This document shows positions 31,832 through 40,475 of a stretch of 64,000 nucleotides of DNA, one piece after another (within the stretch, counting starts at the first letter, position 1; every line of letters starts with the position of its first letter). The notes beneath the pieces are model-generated. The model was not told the DNA's origin. It was given only the letters and a program-made list of their open reading frames with translations, and searched no databases. The position numbers were made by a program, and so were the translations under genes. This DNA is from Herbaspirillum sp. CF444. GTDB lineage: Bacteria > Pseudomonadota > Gammaproteobacteria > Burkholderiales > Burkholderiaceae_D. Location: assembly GCF_000282135.1 (NCBI RefSeq), contig NZ_AKJW01000115.1, positions 1 to 64,000 on the forward strand. Direction: 5' to 3'.

Positions 31832-33460
31832 TTATTCAGACACTGCGCAGCCCCTGCGCAGGGCCCGCGTGACCAGCAACACCGGGATCAGGCCGACCGC
31901 AACGATGCTCAATGCGGGCAATGCGGCTTCGCCCAGTCGCTCGTCGCGCGCCAGGTTGTGCGCGATGACGGCGAGCGTGTCGGTGTTGAAAGGACGCAGC
32001 AACAGCGTTGCCGGCAACTCTTTCACCACGTCGACGAACACCATCAACCCGGCCGTCGCCAGCGAACGCCACAGCAAAGGCATGTGCAGCTTTTGCACGA
32101 TGCGGCGGCGCGATGTTCCCATGGTGCGCGCCGCTTCGTCGAAACTCATCGGGATGCGGGTATAGCCGGCCTCCACCGACTGCACCGCCACGGCCGTAAA
32201 GCGTACCAGATACGCATAGATCACGCCGAGCGAGGTCGCCGTCAGCCAGACGCCCGCCATGCTGCCCGGAAACACCGCCTGCAACCAGGCAATCGGCAGC
32301 AGAATGCCGATGGCGATCACCGAACCGGGAATCGCGTATCCCATGGAAGCAATGCGCGCGACCACGCGCAAGAAACCGTATCTGAAGCGCGGCAAATCGC
32401 TGGCGCGCTGGGCGAAGCACAAGGCCAGCGCCAGCACCACGGCGATCGTCCCCGCCATGCCGCCGAAGCGGAAACTGTTCCAGGTCCAGCCGGCGTAGCG
32501 CGCCAGATTGGTCGCCAGCGACATCTCGCTCTCGCGCCACATCAGTTGCAACAGGATCAGCACCGGCAAGACGAAGCCGAGCACGATAGGCGTCGCACAT
32601 ACCAGCCACGCCGCGACCGCCTTGACGCCGTGCAGTTGCGGCAGGCGCGATTCCGCGTCATCGCCGCCATTGCTGCGATTTCCGCGCACGGAAGAAAACC
32701 GCATGCGCTGCTGTTCGCGCCGTTCCAGCCACAACAGCACGGCGACGAACAGCAACAGCAAGGACGCATACTGTGCCGCCGCAATGCGGTCGTCCATCAC
32801 CATCCACGCCTTGTAGATGCCGGTCGTGAACGTCGTCAAGCCGAAGTAAGCGCTGACGCCATAATCGGCCAGCGTCTCCATCAAGGCCAATGCGGCGCCT
32901 GCCATCAGCGCCGGACGCGCCAGCGGCAACGCGACTCGGCAGATGCGCTCATGCAACGGCGTGCCGAGCAGGCGCGCGGCTTCCATCAGATGGACGCCGC
33001 GCTCGCTCAGGGCATTGCGTGCCAACAGATACGCGTAGGGATACAAGGTGAAGACAAACAGGAAAATCGCCCCCGACAAACTGCGCACGTCGATGCGGAA
33101 TCCGGGAAAAATATCGCGCAGGCTGCTCTGCACCATGCCGGCGTATTGCAGGAAATCGGTGTACGCATATGCCGAGACATAGGCCGGCATCGCCATCGGC
33201 AGGAGCAAGGCCCACGACAGGAATCGCTTGCCGCGAAACTCGAACAAACCGATCGCCACCGCCGTCGCCGCGCCGACCACGATCACGCCTGTCGTCACGA
33301 ACAAAGCCAGCCATCCGGACGTCGCCAGATAGCCAGGCAACACGGTCTGCGCCTGCTGCCGGATGGCGTCGATGCCGGCGGCGTCAAGATGCAGCCAAGC
33401 GCCGGCGATACCGAGGATGGGCAAGGAAATCAACAGGGCAATCAGACCGATGAAATACAT
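31832..33460 (-). CDS. Ferric-iron ABC transporter, permease
   Basis: A 542-residue FbpB-type double permease (two fused BPD-transport domains, about 12 membrane helices) for periplasmic ferric iron. Each half carries the EAA-type loop: HLMEAARLLGTPLHERICRVALPLARPA in the first (key EAARLLG) and FDEAARTMGTSRRRIVQKLHMPL in the second (key EAARTMG). Matching binding protein and ATPase genes are nearby, but on other transcription units. The gene is followed by gor on the same strand. Confidence 0.92.
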   Translation of the reverse strand: MYFIGLIALLISLPILGIAGAWLHLDAAGIDAIRQQAQTVLPGYLATSGWLALFVTTGVIVVGAATAVAIGLFEFRGKRFLSWALLLPMAMPAYVSAYAYTDFLQYAGMVQSSLRDIFPGFRIDVRSLSGAIFLFVFTLYPYAYLLARNALSERGVHLMEAARLLGTPLHERICRVALPLARPALMAGAALALMETLADYGVSAYFGLTTFTTGIYKAWMVMDDRIAAAQYASLLLLFVAVLLWLERREQQRMRFSSVRGNRSNGGDDAESRLPQLHGVKAVAAWLVCATPIVLGFVLPVLILLQLMWRESEMSLATNLARYAGWTWNSFRFGGMAGTIAVVLALALCFAQRASDLPRFRYGFLRVVARIASMGYAIPGSVIAIGILLPIAWLQAVFPGSMAGVWLTATSLGVIYAYLVRFTAVAVQSVEAGYTRIPMSFDEAARTMGTSRRRIVQKLHMPLLWRSLATAGLMVFVDVVKELPATLLLRPFNTDTLAVIAHNLARDERLGEAALPALSIVAVGLIPVLLVTRALRRGCAVSE

Positions 33461-33544
33461 GAATACGTCGATGAAAGATAAGAAAAAAACAAAAAAATAA
33501 AAGATTCTGACGCTGTTCAGTCACGTCTATTCCTGTCTTTTACA

Positions 33545-33770
33545 GTCGTCCCAGCGAACGCTGGGACCCAGTGTCGTTGCGCGCTTCACCGCTGCCCGCT
33601 ACACACCGGTTACGGCGCTGGGTCCTGACTTGCGTCAGGACGACAGCAAGACCAATACACGCCCCAACCACCACCGTCGTCCCAGCGCACGCTGGGACCC
33701 AGTGGCGTTACGCGCTTCATCGCTGCACACCTGTTACGGCGCTGGGTCCTGACTTGCGTCAGGACGACGG
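33545..33770. repeat. Tandem pair of REP-like palindrome couples
   Basis: Two copies of a ~100-base unit (33545-33645, 33676-33770). Each unit has an A palindrome (GTCCCAGC-loop-GCTGGGAC) and an inverted B palindrome (GTCCTGAC-TTGC-GTCAGGAC), spaced by about 50 bases. The outer arms GTCGTCCC and GGACGAC are shared with the elements at 44,853 and 48,701. This is the BIME-like arrangement of REP sequences. The 442-base gap between the iron permease and ATPase genes holds little else. Confidence 0.85.
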
Positions 33771-33902
33771 AAGAACAAACTCTGCATGTTTAGCTGAACC
33801 GTATCGGCGCAAAAGATTCGGGAATATTCTCAAGCGCGAGTGACGATGCGCTACACTTGCAGACGCTCCGCAACCAGCGAATTGTAACGACAAAGGCCAC
33901 CG

Positions 33903-34991
33903 ATGTTCCTGCAAATTGACCACGTCAGCATCAGTTATCCGCGCGCCGCCGCGCCTGCGGTGCAATCGGTCGCGCTGGCATTGCAGCCCGGACAACTGGG
34001 CGTGCTGATCGGTCCTTCCGGCAGCGGCAAGACCACGCTGCTGCGCGCCATCGCCGGCCTTGAGCATCCGCAATCCGGCCGCATTCTGCTCGACGGCCAG
34101 GTGCTGGACGGCCCCGGCATCCGCGTCGCCGCCGAAGAACGGCGCATCGGCATGGTGTTCCAGGATTTCGCGCTGTTTCCGCACCTGAGCATCGAAGCCA
34201 ATATCGGTTTCGGCCTGCGTCATGAGCATGGCGACAAGCAGCAACGCCGCCGGCGCGTGCAAGAGATGCTGGAGCTGGTCGGCCTGGCCGGCATGAAAGA
34301 CAAATTCCCGCACCAGCTGTCCGGCGGCCAGCAACAACGCGTCGCCCTCGCGCGGGCTCTGGCGCCGCAACCGCGCCTGTTGTTGCTGGACGAACCCTTC
34401 TCCAGCCTCGATATCGAATTGCGCGAACGACTGGCCGAAGAAGTGCGACGTATCCTCAAGCAGGCCGGCATCACCGCCCTGATGGTGACGCACGATCAGA
34501 TGGAAGCCTTTGCCATCGGCGACGTCGTCGGCGTGATGCAGCAGAGTCGCCTGGAACAGTGGGACGAACCCTACGCGCTCTACCATCGCCCCGCCACGCG
34601 CTTTGTCGCCGACTTCATCGGCCACGGCATCTTCGTGCCGGGTGCATTGATCGGCGATTCTGCCGGCATGGCGATGGACACGCCGCTAGGCAGGCTGCAC
34701 GACGTCGCGCGCATCATGGATACCTGGCAACCTGACGCGCGGCACGGCAAACAGTTCGATGTCTTGCTGCGCGCCGACGACATCGTGCATGACGACTTGT
34801 CGCCGTTCAAAGCACGCATCGTGCGCAAGTCTTTCCGCGGCGCCGATTTCCTCTATGCCCTGCAACTCGAGGACGGCATCGAATTGCTGTCGCTGGTTCC
34901 TTCGCATCATGACCACGCCATCGGCGAAGCTATCGGCATCCGACTTGACGTCAATCACGTCGTGGCGTTTCCGCGTTCGAACGCAGCCTGA
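33903..34991 (+). CDS. Ferric-iron ABC transporter, ATP-binding protein
   Basis: A 362-residue FbpC/PotA-type ATPase. Walker A GPSGSGKTT, signature LSGGQQQRVALARAL, Walker B LLLLDEPFSSLD and the switch His (VTHDQMEA) are all intact. The C-terminal ~120 residues form a TOBE-like regulatory domain. It faces away from the permease gene and converges with the binding-protein gene. A shared bidirectional terminator follows. Confidence 0.93.
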   Translation: MFLQIDHVSISYPRAAAPAVQSVALALQPGQLGVLIGPSGSGKTTLLRAIAGLEHPQSGRILLDGQVLDGPGIRVAAEERRIGMVFQDFALFPHLSIEANIGFGLRHEHGDKQQRRRRVQEMLELVGLAGMKDKFPHQLSGGQQQRVALARALAPQPRLLLLDEPFSSLDIELRERLAEEVRRILKQAGITALMVTHDQMEAFAIGDVVGVMQQSRLEQWDEPYALYHRPATRFVADFIGHGIFVPGALIGDSAGMAMDTPLGRLHDVARIMDTWQPDARHGKQFDVLLRADDIVHDDLSPFKARIVRKSFRGADFLYALQLEDGIELLSLVPSHHDHAIGEAIGIRLDVNHVVAFPRSNAA

Positions 34992-35005
34992 TCAATTTTG
35001 TCCGT

Positions 35006-35041
35006 AAAAAAGCACCGGGGGCTTAACCCCCGGTGCTTTTT
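35006..35041. terminator. Bidirectional terminator between the iron ATPase and binding-protein genes
   Basis: AAAAAAGCACCGGGGG-CTTAA-CCCCCGGTGCTTTTT, a ten-pair GC-rich stem with T-runs on both strands. It lies 15 bases after the ATPase stop and 30 bases after the convergent binding-protein stop. Confidence 0.95.
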
Positions 35042-35070
35042 CATTTCAGCGTTTCGCGATCAACGGCGCA

Positions 35071-36105
35071 TTACTTGTAGCCGACACGATCCAGAATCTG
35101 CAACACCTTTTGCTGATTGCGTCCGGTCACGGCAACATCGATCACTTCCGCCTTGAACGGTCCCAGCGTATCGAGCGCGGCATTGCCGGTCTTTACGCTC
35201 TTGACTGCCGGCCATTCGTTATTGCCTTCGGCGAAATAACGCTGCGCATCGTCGCTGGCCAGATATTCCAGGAATTTCACGGCATCGGCCTTGTGCGGAG
35301 CATTCTTCGCCACACCCGCGCCGGCAATATTGACGTGCGCGCCAAAGCTCTTTTGATTCGGCCAGACCACGCCGAATTTGCTGACGACGGCGATGTCTTC
35401 CGGCTTGGTCGACTTCATCAGGCGCGCCACATAGTAGGAATTGGAAATCGCCACGCCGCATTCGCCGGAAGCGACGGCCTTGATCTGATCGGTGTCGCCA
35501 CCCACGGGCGTGCGCGCCATGTTGGCGACCATGCCCTTGAGGATCGCTTCAGTCTTGGCTTCGCCGACGTGTTCATACAGCGCGCCGAACAGCGACACGT
35601 TGTAAGGATGCGAACCTGAACGGGTGCACAGCTTGCCCTTGTTCTTCGGATCGGCAAGGGATTCGTAGCTGTCGACGTCTTCCGGCTTCACGTTTTGCTT
35701 GTTGTAGACGATCACGCGGGCGCGTGTCGAAAAGCCGAACCATTGCGAACCCTGGCCGTCGTCCTTGCCGCGCAGGTTGGCTGGGATGCGCGATTCCAGC
35801 ACGCCGGACTTCACCGGCTGGAACAGGCCGTCGTTCTCGCCGCGCCACAGGCGGGCAGCGTCAACCAGCAGGATCACGTCGGCCGGGCTCGCAGTACCTT
35901 CGCTTTTCAGGCGCGCCAGAATACCGGCGTCATCCGCGTCAACGCGGTTGATCTTGATGCCGGTTGCCTTGGTGAAGTTACCGTACAAGGCTTCGTCGGT
36001 CTGATAATGGCGCGCGGAGTAAAGGTTGATCACCTTTTCCTGGGCGAACACGCCGGCCGAGGTGGTCGCCAACACCATTCCTGCAACAAAAGTACGCAAA
36101 AACAT
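35071..36105 (-). CDS. Ferric-iron ABC transporter, periplasmic binding protein
   Basis: A 344-residue FbpA-type protein. The signal peptide is MFLRTFVAGMVLATTSAGVFAQ (cleavage after VFA). The mature part starts EKVINLYSARHYQTDEALY, the typical FbpA start, and has the metal-site region GVAISNSYYVARL with adjacent tyrosines. The chosen start has an AAAGGGA ribosome site; the open frame extends 29 codons upstream. A candidate Fur box lies 114-133 bases upstream, which fits iron-starvation control. Confidence 0.93.
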   Translation of the reverse strand: MFLRTFVAGMVLATTSAGVFAQEKVINLYSARHYQTDEALYGNFTKATGIKINRVDADDAGILARLKSEGTASPADVILLVDAARLWRGENDGLFQPVKSGVLESRIPANLRGKDDGQGSQWFGFSTRARVIVYNKQNVKPEDVDSYESLADPKNKGKLCTRSGSHPYNVSLFGALYEHVGEAKTEAILKGMVANMARTPVGGDTDQIKAVASGECGVAISNSYYVARLMKSTKPEDIAVVSKFGVVWPNQKSFGAHVNIAGAGVAKNAPHKADAVKFLEYLASDDAQRYFAEGNNEWPAVKSVKTGNAALDTLGPFKAEVIDVAVTGRNQQKVLQILDRVGYK

Positions 36106-36218
36106 GAACTTATCCCTTTCTGCTGATTGATCATTCTCTCTATCAGTCCACGGCATTTTTCGAAAAATCATCAAAAAATACATGCCGAACAACTGTAAAG
36201 AAGAAGGGAATATAGCAC

Positions 36219-36238
36219 AAATGAGAATAATTCTTGTT
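36219..36238 (-). promoter_or_regulatory. Candidate Fur box upstream of the iron binding-protein gene
   Basis: AATGAGAATAATTCTTGTTT contains the inverted core TGAGAAT-A-ATTCTTG, close to the 7-1-7 Fur operator (TGATAATNATTATCA). It sits 114-133 bases before the start codon in an AT-rich promoter-like stretch. A score against a Fur matrix was not possible. Confidence 0.55.
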
Positions 36239-36388
36239 TTAAATTCAGCTTTTTGTCAGGATGTAAAAATAAAAAGTGATGACCAGCAACAAACAAACGA
36301 TGCCCCTGCTCGCATTTCCAAGATGCCGAGAACAAACGAAGGATGGTGCATGCGAATCAGGCCAAGGCCTGCGATCAAACGGCGACGC

Positions 36389-36619
36389 TCAAGCACGCGC
36401 CTTCGACAGCACGACCAGCCAGCGGCGAAACAGCAGTACTTCCAGATGGCCGGGCTCGATACCGGCGCTGCATTCGATCACGGGATTGACGCGATAACGG
36501 CGCACATACGAGTCGCGGCAGACAAACATTTCACGGCGGCCGAAGCGCAGGCTGAAAGATGAGGGGGTAGAAGATTCCAGACCAAAGCGAGCGCCTGAAG
36601 TGAGATCCAAGTGAGTCAT
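36389..36619 (-). CDS. Hypothetical protein, 76 residues, behind a LexA-like box
   Basis: Not recognised. The predicted protein (MTHLDLTSGARFGLESSTPSS, then a basic RFGRRE, two separated Cys, and a hydrophobic HLEVLLFRRWLVVLSKARA tail, cited as key segment LEVLLFRRWLVVL) has no clear signal peptide or domain. It has an AGGAACC ribosome site and lies in a region without other genes. A near-consensus LexA box 49 bases upstream is the main support that it is expressed. Codon use is less GC-rich in the third position than its neighbours. Confidence 0.5.
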   Translation of the reverse strand: MTHLDLTSGARFGLESSTPSSFSLRFGRREMFVCRDSYVRRYRVNPVIECSAGIEPGHLEVLLFRRWLVVLSKARA

Positions 36620-36667
36620 GGCAGTGGTTCCTATCTCTGTTGAAGAGATTCCACTGTATCACAACCA

Positions 36668-36683
36668 CTGTACAAATAAACAG
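36668..36683 (-). promoter_or_regulatory. Candidate LexA (SOS) box
   Basis: CTGTACAAATAAACAG fits the CTGT-N8-ACAG pattern, with flanking A and T giving ACTGT...ACAGTA, as in many proteobacterial SOS boxes. It is 49-64 bases before the 76-residue gene. A partial second copy of CCACTGTA is 14 bases away. Confidence 0.5.
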
Positions 36684-36797
36684 TAGTTTTTGATCTCGTT
36701 GTTTTTTGAGCGATTTTTGAAGTTTTGCGATATCCGCCCGAATTCGGCTAATTCTACCGCGTTTCGGACTGCATCCGTCAAACCCGGCCCGGCACCG

Positions 36798-38144
36798 CTA
36801 AGCCCCGCTTTCCAGCCGGCTACGCACAAAGCCGATATGTTCGCGCAAGACATAGAACTGGTCCGCGAAGGCCAGCGGCATCTTCATGCGATTGACCGAG
36901 GCCTCGATCTCATCGAGCTGCTTGAGCATCTGCACCTGTTCTTCCTTGGTGCCGGTAGTCACACCGCGCTCCAGCGAGATCAGCGCGCCATACCATTTGT
37001 AGATGCGCGAACGGATGCGCCAGCCGTACAGCAGCGGCACCAGCTTGATGCCGGGAATCAGCAACAGGATGATCGGCAACACGATCACCATCGTGCGATC
37101 CACCAGGCTGGCCAGCCAGAACGGCAGCGTGCGATAGAAGAAGCCCTTGCCCGACTTGTAGTAACGCGCGGCATCGTCGCTGATCGGATACTCATGCGCC
37201 AGCGGCGCCGGAAACTCTCCAGCCTTCTGCAACACGCTGGCCTTGCCGTGCACTTCGCGCGCCGCTTCGATCAACAGATCCGACAAGGCCGGATGCAAGT
37301 CATCGCGGGCGATCAGCTCCGCCGTCGGTGCAATCAGGCGGATCGTGTGATCCGGCAGATTGCGGCGGAAGTCGAACACACCCGGCGGCAGGGTCAGCTC
37401 ATTGAGATAACTGAAGCGACGTGTGTACGCCGACGCCTGCGAAAAGTCGAGCAAGCGAATGCCGGACGTGCGCAGCAGCTTGCCCATGGTGGCCGGCGCC
37501 GCCGATTCCCCCATCAGGAAGGCCACGTCGATCTTGCCCTTGGAAAGCGCCTCCGCCGCCTCGTCGCCGCCCATATCCAGCAACTTCGTCGCCCCGCCCG
37601 GCTCGATGCCGCTGGCCTTGAGCAAGGTCAGCGCCAGCACGCGCGAGCCGCTGCCCTGCAAGCCGATGGCGATGCTTTTGCCGCTCAGCTCGGACAGGCG
37701 CGACACTGCCTTGTCGTTGCGATAAAACACCGACACCGGCGAATACGACACGCTGCCAAGCGAAACGAGATTTTCAATATTGACGCTGTCCGCGATACCG
37801 CCCTGCACGAAGCCGACGTCGACGCCGCTGTCGGGATCGACCAGTTTGTGCAGATTGTCGAGCGAACCTTCCGACGCCACGATCTTCACCGTCACGCCGT
37901 CGCGCGCCAGGATCTTTTTGTAGCGCTCGGCGACATTCCAGAAATTGCTGTGCTCCGGCCCGGTCGCGATGGTGATGGTTTTGGGCGGCGCGGGGTGGAT
38001 CAGCCAGATCGCCAGCCAGACGCCGACGATGATCAGCAGCACCATCGGCCCGAAGCTGACGGCCAGGTCGCGCCACGAAATGGCGACGAAGCGCGCCTTC
38101 ATGGCGCTGACGGAATGTTTGCGTGGGGCGGGTGTTTTTTCCAT
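36798..38144 (-). CDS. TAXI-family TRAP-type solute-binding protein with membrane anchors
   Basis: A 448-residue protein. After an N-terminal membrane helix (about residues 30-50, VLLIIVGVWLAIWLI) there is a TAXI-type binding domain: ITIATGPEHSNFWNVAERYKKILARDGVTV (key ITIATGPE), GVDVGFVQGG, and IGLQGSGSRVLALTLLKASG. A second hydrophobic stretch (about 350-380) anchors the C-terminal part, so this is not a free periplasmic protein. No TRAP membrane subunits are nearby. It is the last gene after cynS on the same strand, 16 bases away. Substrate is unknown; cyanate or a related anion is an inference. Confidence 0.85.
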   Translation of the reverse strand: MEKTPAPRKHSVSAMKARFVAISWRDLAVSFGPMVLLIIVGVWLAIWLIHPAPPKTITIATGPEHSNFWNVAERYKKILARDGVTVKIVASEGSLDNLHKLVDPDSGVDVGFVQGGIADSVNIENLVSLGSVSYSPVSVFYRNDKAVSRLSELSGKSIAIGLQGSGSRVLALTLLKASGIEPGGATKLLDMGGDEAAEALSKGKIDVAFLMGESAAPATMGKLLRTSGIRLLDFSQASAYTRRFSYLNELTLPPGVFDFRRNLPDHTIRLIAPTAELIARDDLHPALSDLLIEAAREVHGKASVLQKAGEFPAPLAHEYPISDDAARYYKSGKGFFYRTLPFWLASLVDRTMVIVLPIILLLIPGIKLVPLLYGWRIRSRIYKWYGALISLERGVTTGTKEEQVQMLKQLDEIEASVNRMKMPLAFADQFYVLREHIGFVRSRLESGA

Positions 38145-38189
38145 GCGGGCTATTCTACCGCCCTCCTCCCCCACACCGACGAAAATCGG

Positions 38190-38633
38190 TCAATACGTCT
38201 TGTAAGGCAGGAACTTGCCGCTCAACACGACATTCACGCGGTCGCCGTTAGGATCGGCCTGGCGCTGGATATCCATCTTGAAATCGATTGCGCTCATGAT
38301 GCCGTCGCCGAATTCTTCATGGATCAGTTCCTTGATGGTCGATCCGTAGACGCTGACGATCTCGTACCAGCGGTAGATCAGCGGGTCGGTCGGCACCGCG
38401 GTCGGCAGCGAGCCCTTGTACGGCACGATCTGCAGCCACAGGGTTTCTTCGTCGCTCAGGCCGAACAACTCCTGCGTCACGGCGGCCTGCTTGGCGGTCA
38501 GCGTCATCTGGCCGAGCATGGCGGCGGTTGTCCATTCCTTGCTCTGGCCGATGCTTTCCGCAATCTTGGACCAGCTCATTTTGTTCCTGACCTTGGCTTC
38601 GATGATTTTTTGGGTGACGAGATTGCGATCCAT
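38190..38633 (-). CDS. cynS: Cyanate hydratase (cyanase)
   Basis: A 147-residue decameric enzyme that converts cyanate and bicarbonate to ammonia and CO2. The catalytic triad Arg88, Glu91 and Ser114 lies in YRWYE and IMSAID, matching E. coli Arg96/Glu99/Ser122. The N-terminal helix-turn-helix-like domain (MSWSKIAESIGQS) is intact. It lies 60 bases downstream of the transporter ATPase gene, which suggests that the transporter carries cyanate and/or nitrate. Confidence 0.97.
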   Translation of the reverse strand: MDRNLVTQKIIEAKVRNKMSWSKIAESIGQSKEWTTAAMLGQMTLTAKQAAVTQELFGLSDEETLWLQIVPYKGSLPTAVPTDPLIYRWYEIVSVYGSTIKELIHEEFGDGIMSAIDFKMDIQRQADPNGDRVNVVLSGKFLPYKTY

Positions 38634-38693
38634 GAGTTTCTCCTTGCTATAAAGATTGAAATTGATAATGTAAAAATCGGGCGGCTGAATAAC

Positions 38694-39575
38694 CTAAGCC
38701 GCCGCCGGTGGAAAATTGTCTGCCCCCTGCACCGGCATAGCCTCGTCCAGCCCCGGCATCACTACGCGTGTCACGGCGCCGTCCATCCCAGCCTCCTGAA
38801 TCCGGCGCGACCGATGCACGAGGAAGTCGACCAGATGATTGCGGATGCGGTAGAACTGCGGATCGTGATGCATGCTTTCGCGCGTGCGCGTCTTGGGCAT
38901 GGTGTTGACCACCACTTCGGCGATGCGCGCCCGCGGGCCGTTGGACATCAGGAAAATCTTGTCCGCCAGCAGGATCGCTTCATCCACGTCGTGCGTGATC
39001 ATGAACACGGTCTGATGCGTAGCGCTGCAGATCTTCAGCAGCTCATCCTGCACCACCCCGCGCGTCAGCGCATCGAGCGCGCCGAAGGGCTCGTCCATCA
39101 GCAGCATCTTCGGCTCGATGGAAAACGCCCGCGCAATGCCGACGCGCTGCTTCATGCCGCCCGACAGCTCGGACGGTTTCTTGTTCTCCGCGCCCTTCAG
39201 GCCGACCATCTCGATGAAGCGGCGCGCATGCTGCTCGGCCTTGTCGCGCGGCCACTCCGGCCAGCGCGAACGCACCGCGAACACGACGTTGCCCAGCACG
39301 CTGAACCACGGCATCAGCGCATGGCTCTGGAACACCACGCCGCGATCCAGGCTCGGCCCCTTCACCTCGCGCTGGTCCATGATGACCACGCCGCCCGACG
39401 GCGCTTCCAAGCCGGCCAATACATTCAGGATGGTGGTCTTGCCACAGCCCGAGTGGCCGATGATGCAGACGAATTCACCCTTGTCTATGCTGAACGATAC
39501 CTTGTCGAATACCGGCGGCGCGTCGTCGGCGTAACGTTTATTGAGGTTGTCGACGGTCAAAAATGCTTTGTCCAT
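38694..39575 (-). CDS. Nitrate/cyanate-type ABC transporter, ATP-binding protein
   Basis: A 293-residue NrtD/CynD/SsuB-type ATPase. Walker [11 protein letters not shown], signature [15 protein letters not shown], Walker [13 protein letters not shown] and the switch His in ITHDVDEA are present. It ends with a ~40-residue C-terminal extension not found in the shortest family members. It is preceded by AAGGCA and follows the permease gene in the operon binding protein-permease-ATPase-cynS. Confidence 0.92.
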   Translation of the reverse strand: MDKAFLTVDNLNKRYADDAPPVFDKVSFSIDKGEFVCIIGHSGCGKTTILNVLAGLEAPSGGVVIMDQREVKGPSLDRGVVFQSHALMPWFSVLGNVVFAVRSRWPEWPRDKAEQHARRFIEMVGLKGAENKKPSELSGGMKQRVGIARAFSIEPKMLLMDEPFGALDALTRGVVQDELLKICSATHQTVFMITHDVDEAILLADKIFLMSNGPRARIAEVVVNTMPKTRTRESMHHDPQFYRIRNHLVDFLVHRSRRIQEAGMDGAVTRVVMPGLDEAMPVQGADNFPPAAA

Positions 39576-39593
39576 TGTTCTGCCTTATTCCCC

Positions 39594-40475
39594 TTATTCG
39601 GTATAGGTCACCAGTTTTTGCAGACGCGCAAACACCAGGTCCAGCACCATGCCCGTCACGCCGATCACCAGGATCGCGAAGATCACGCTGGTCAGCGACA
39701 GGTTGTTCCATTCATTCCAGACGAAGTAGCCGATCCCGGTGCCGCCGACCAGCATCTCGGCCGCCACGATCACCAGCCAGGCGATCCCCATCGAGATGCG
39801 CATGCCGGTGAGAATCGTCGGCGCCGCCGCCGGCAGGATCACCAGGAAGGCCTTGCGCAGAGGCGTGACTTCCAGCGTCTTGGCGACGTTGAGCCAGTCG
39901 CGCCGCACCGACGCCACGCCGAACGCGGTATTCATCAGCATCGGCCACACCGAACAGATGAAGATCACGAAGATCCCCGACACCGACGAATCCTTGATCG
40001 TGTACAAGGCCAGCGGCATCCACGCCAGCGGCGAGATCGGCTTGAGGATCTGGATGAAGGGATTCAAGGCTCTTTGCATCAGCGGCGACATGCCGAGCAA
40101 AAAACCCAACGGAATCGCCACCAGCGCCGCAATCGCAAACCCCAGCCCGACGCGCGCCAGCGAATAGCCAAGCTGGATGCCGATGCCCTTGTCGTTGGGA
40201 CCGTTGTCATAGAAAGGATTGGCCAGCTCCTTGCGCATGGTCTCGCCCATCTGCGCCAGGCCGGGGAAACCGCTGGTCTTGACGGGCGAACTGCTGCTCT
40301 TGCCCATCAACTTGGCGTACTCGTCCTGTGCAGCGGATGATGCAGAAGAAGCGCCGGCCTCGATGCGCGCACTCTCCTTCGGCGCCGTCGCCAGATGCCA
40401 CACCAGCAGCAGGCAAGCGAAGATCGCCAGAGAAATCAGCGCCGCACGCCAGCCCAGTTGCGCAGCCGGCTTCAT
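39594..40475 (-). CDS. Nitrate/cyanate-type ABC transporter, permease
   Basis: A 293-residue NrtB/CynB-type permease with about six membrane helices and the EAA-like segment DWLNVAKTLEVTPLRKAFLVILPAA (key VAKTLEVTPL). The N-terminal ~90 residues include one helix and an Ala/Ser linker that ends before the transport domain. The ATG overlaps the stop codon of the binding-protein gene by one base (TGATG), so translation is probably coupled. The longer open frame starting at 40721 overlaps that gene and is not used. Confidence 0.92.
   Translation of the reverse strand: MKPAAQLGWRAALISLAIFACLLLVWHLATAPKESARIEAGASSASSAAQDEYAKLMGKSSSSPVKTSGFPGLAQMGETMRKELANPFYDNGPNDKGIGIQLGYSLARVGLGFAIAALVAIPLGFLLGMSPLMQRALNPFIQILKPISPLAWMPLALYTIKDSSVSGIFVIFICSVWPMLMNTAFGVASVRRDWLNVAKTLEVTPLRKAFLVILPAAAPTILTGMRISMGIAWLVIVAAEMLVGGTGIGYFVWNEWNNLSLTSVIFAILVIGVTGMVLDLVFARLQKLVTYTE

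Noticed and set aside
36690..40340. A 1216-codon plus-strand frame
   Set aside because: It covers the TAXI, cyanase, ATPase and permease genes on the opposite strand and has the His/Arg/Asp/Gln-rich composition of a GC-rich shadow frame.
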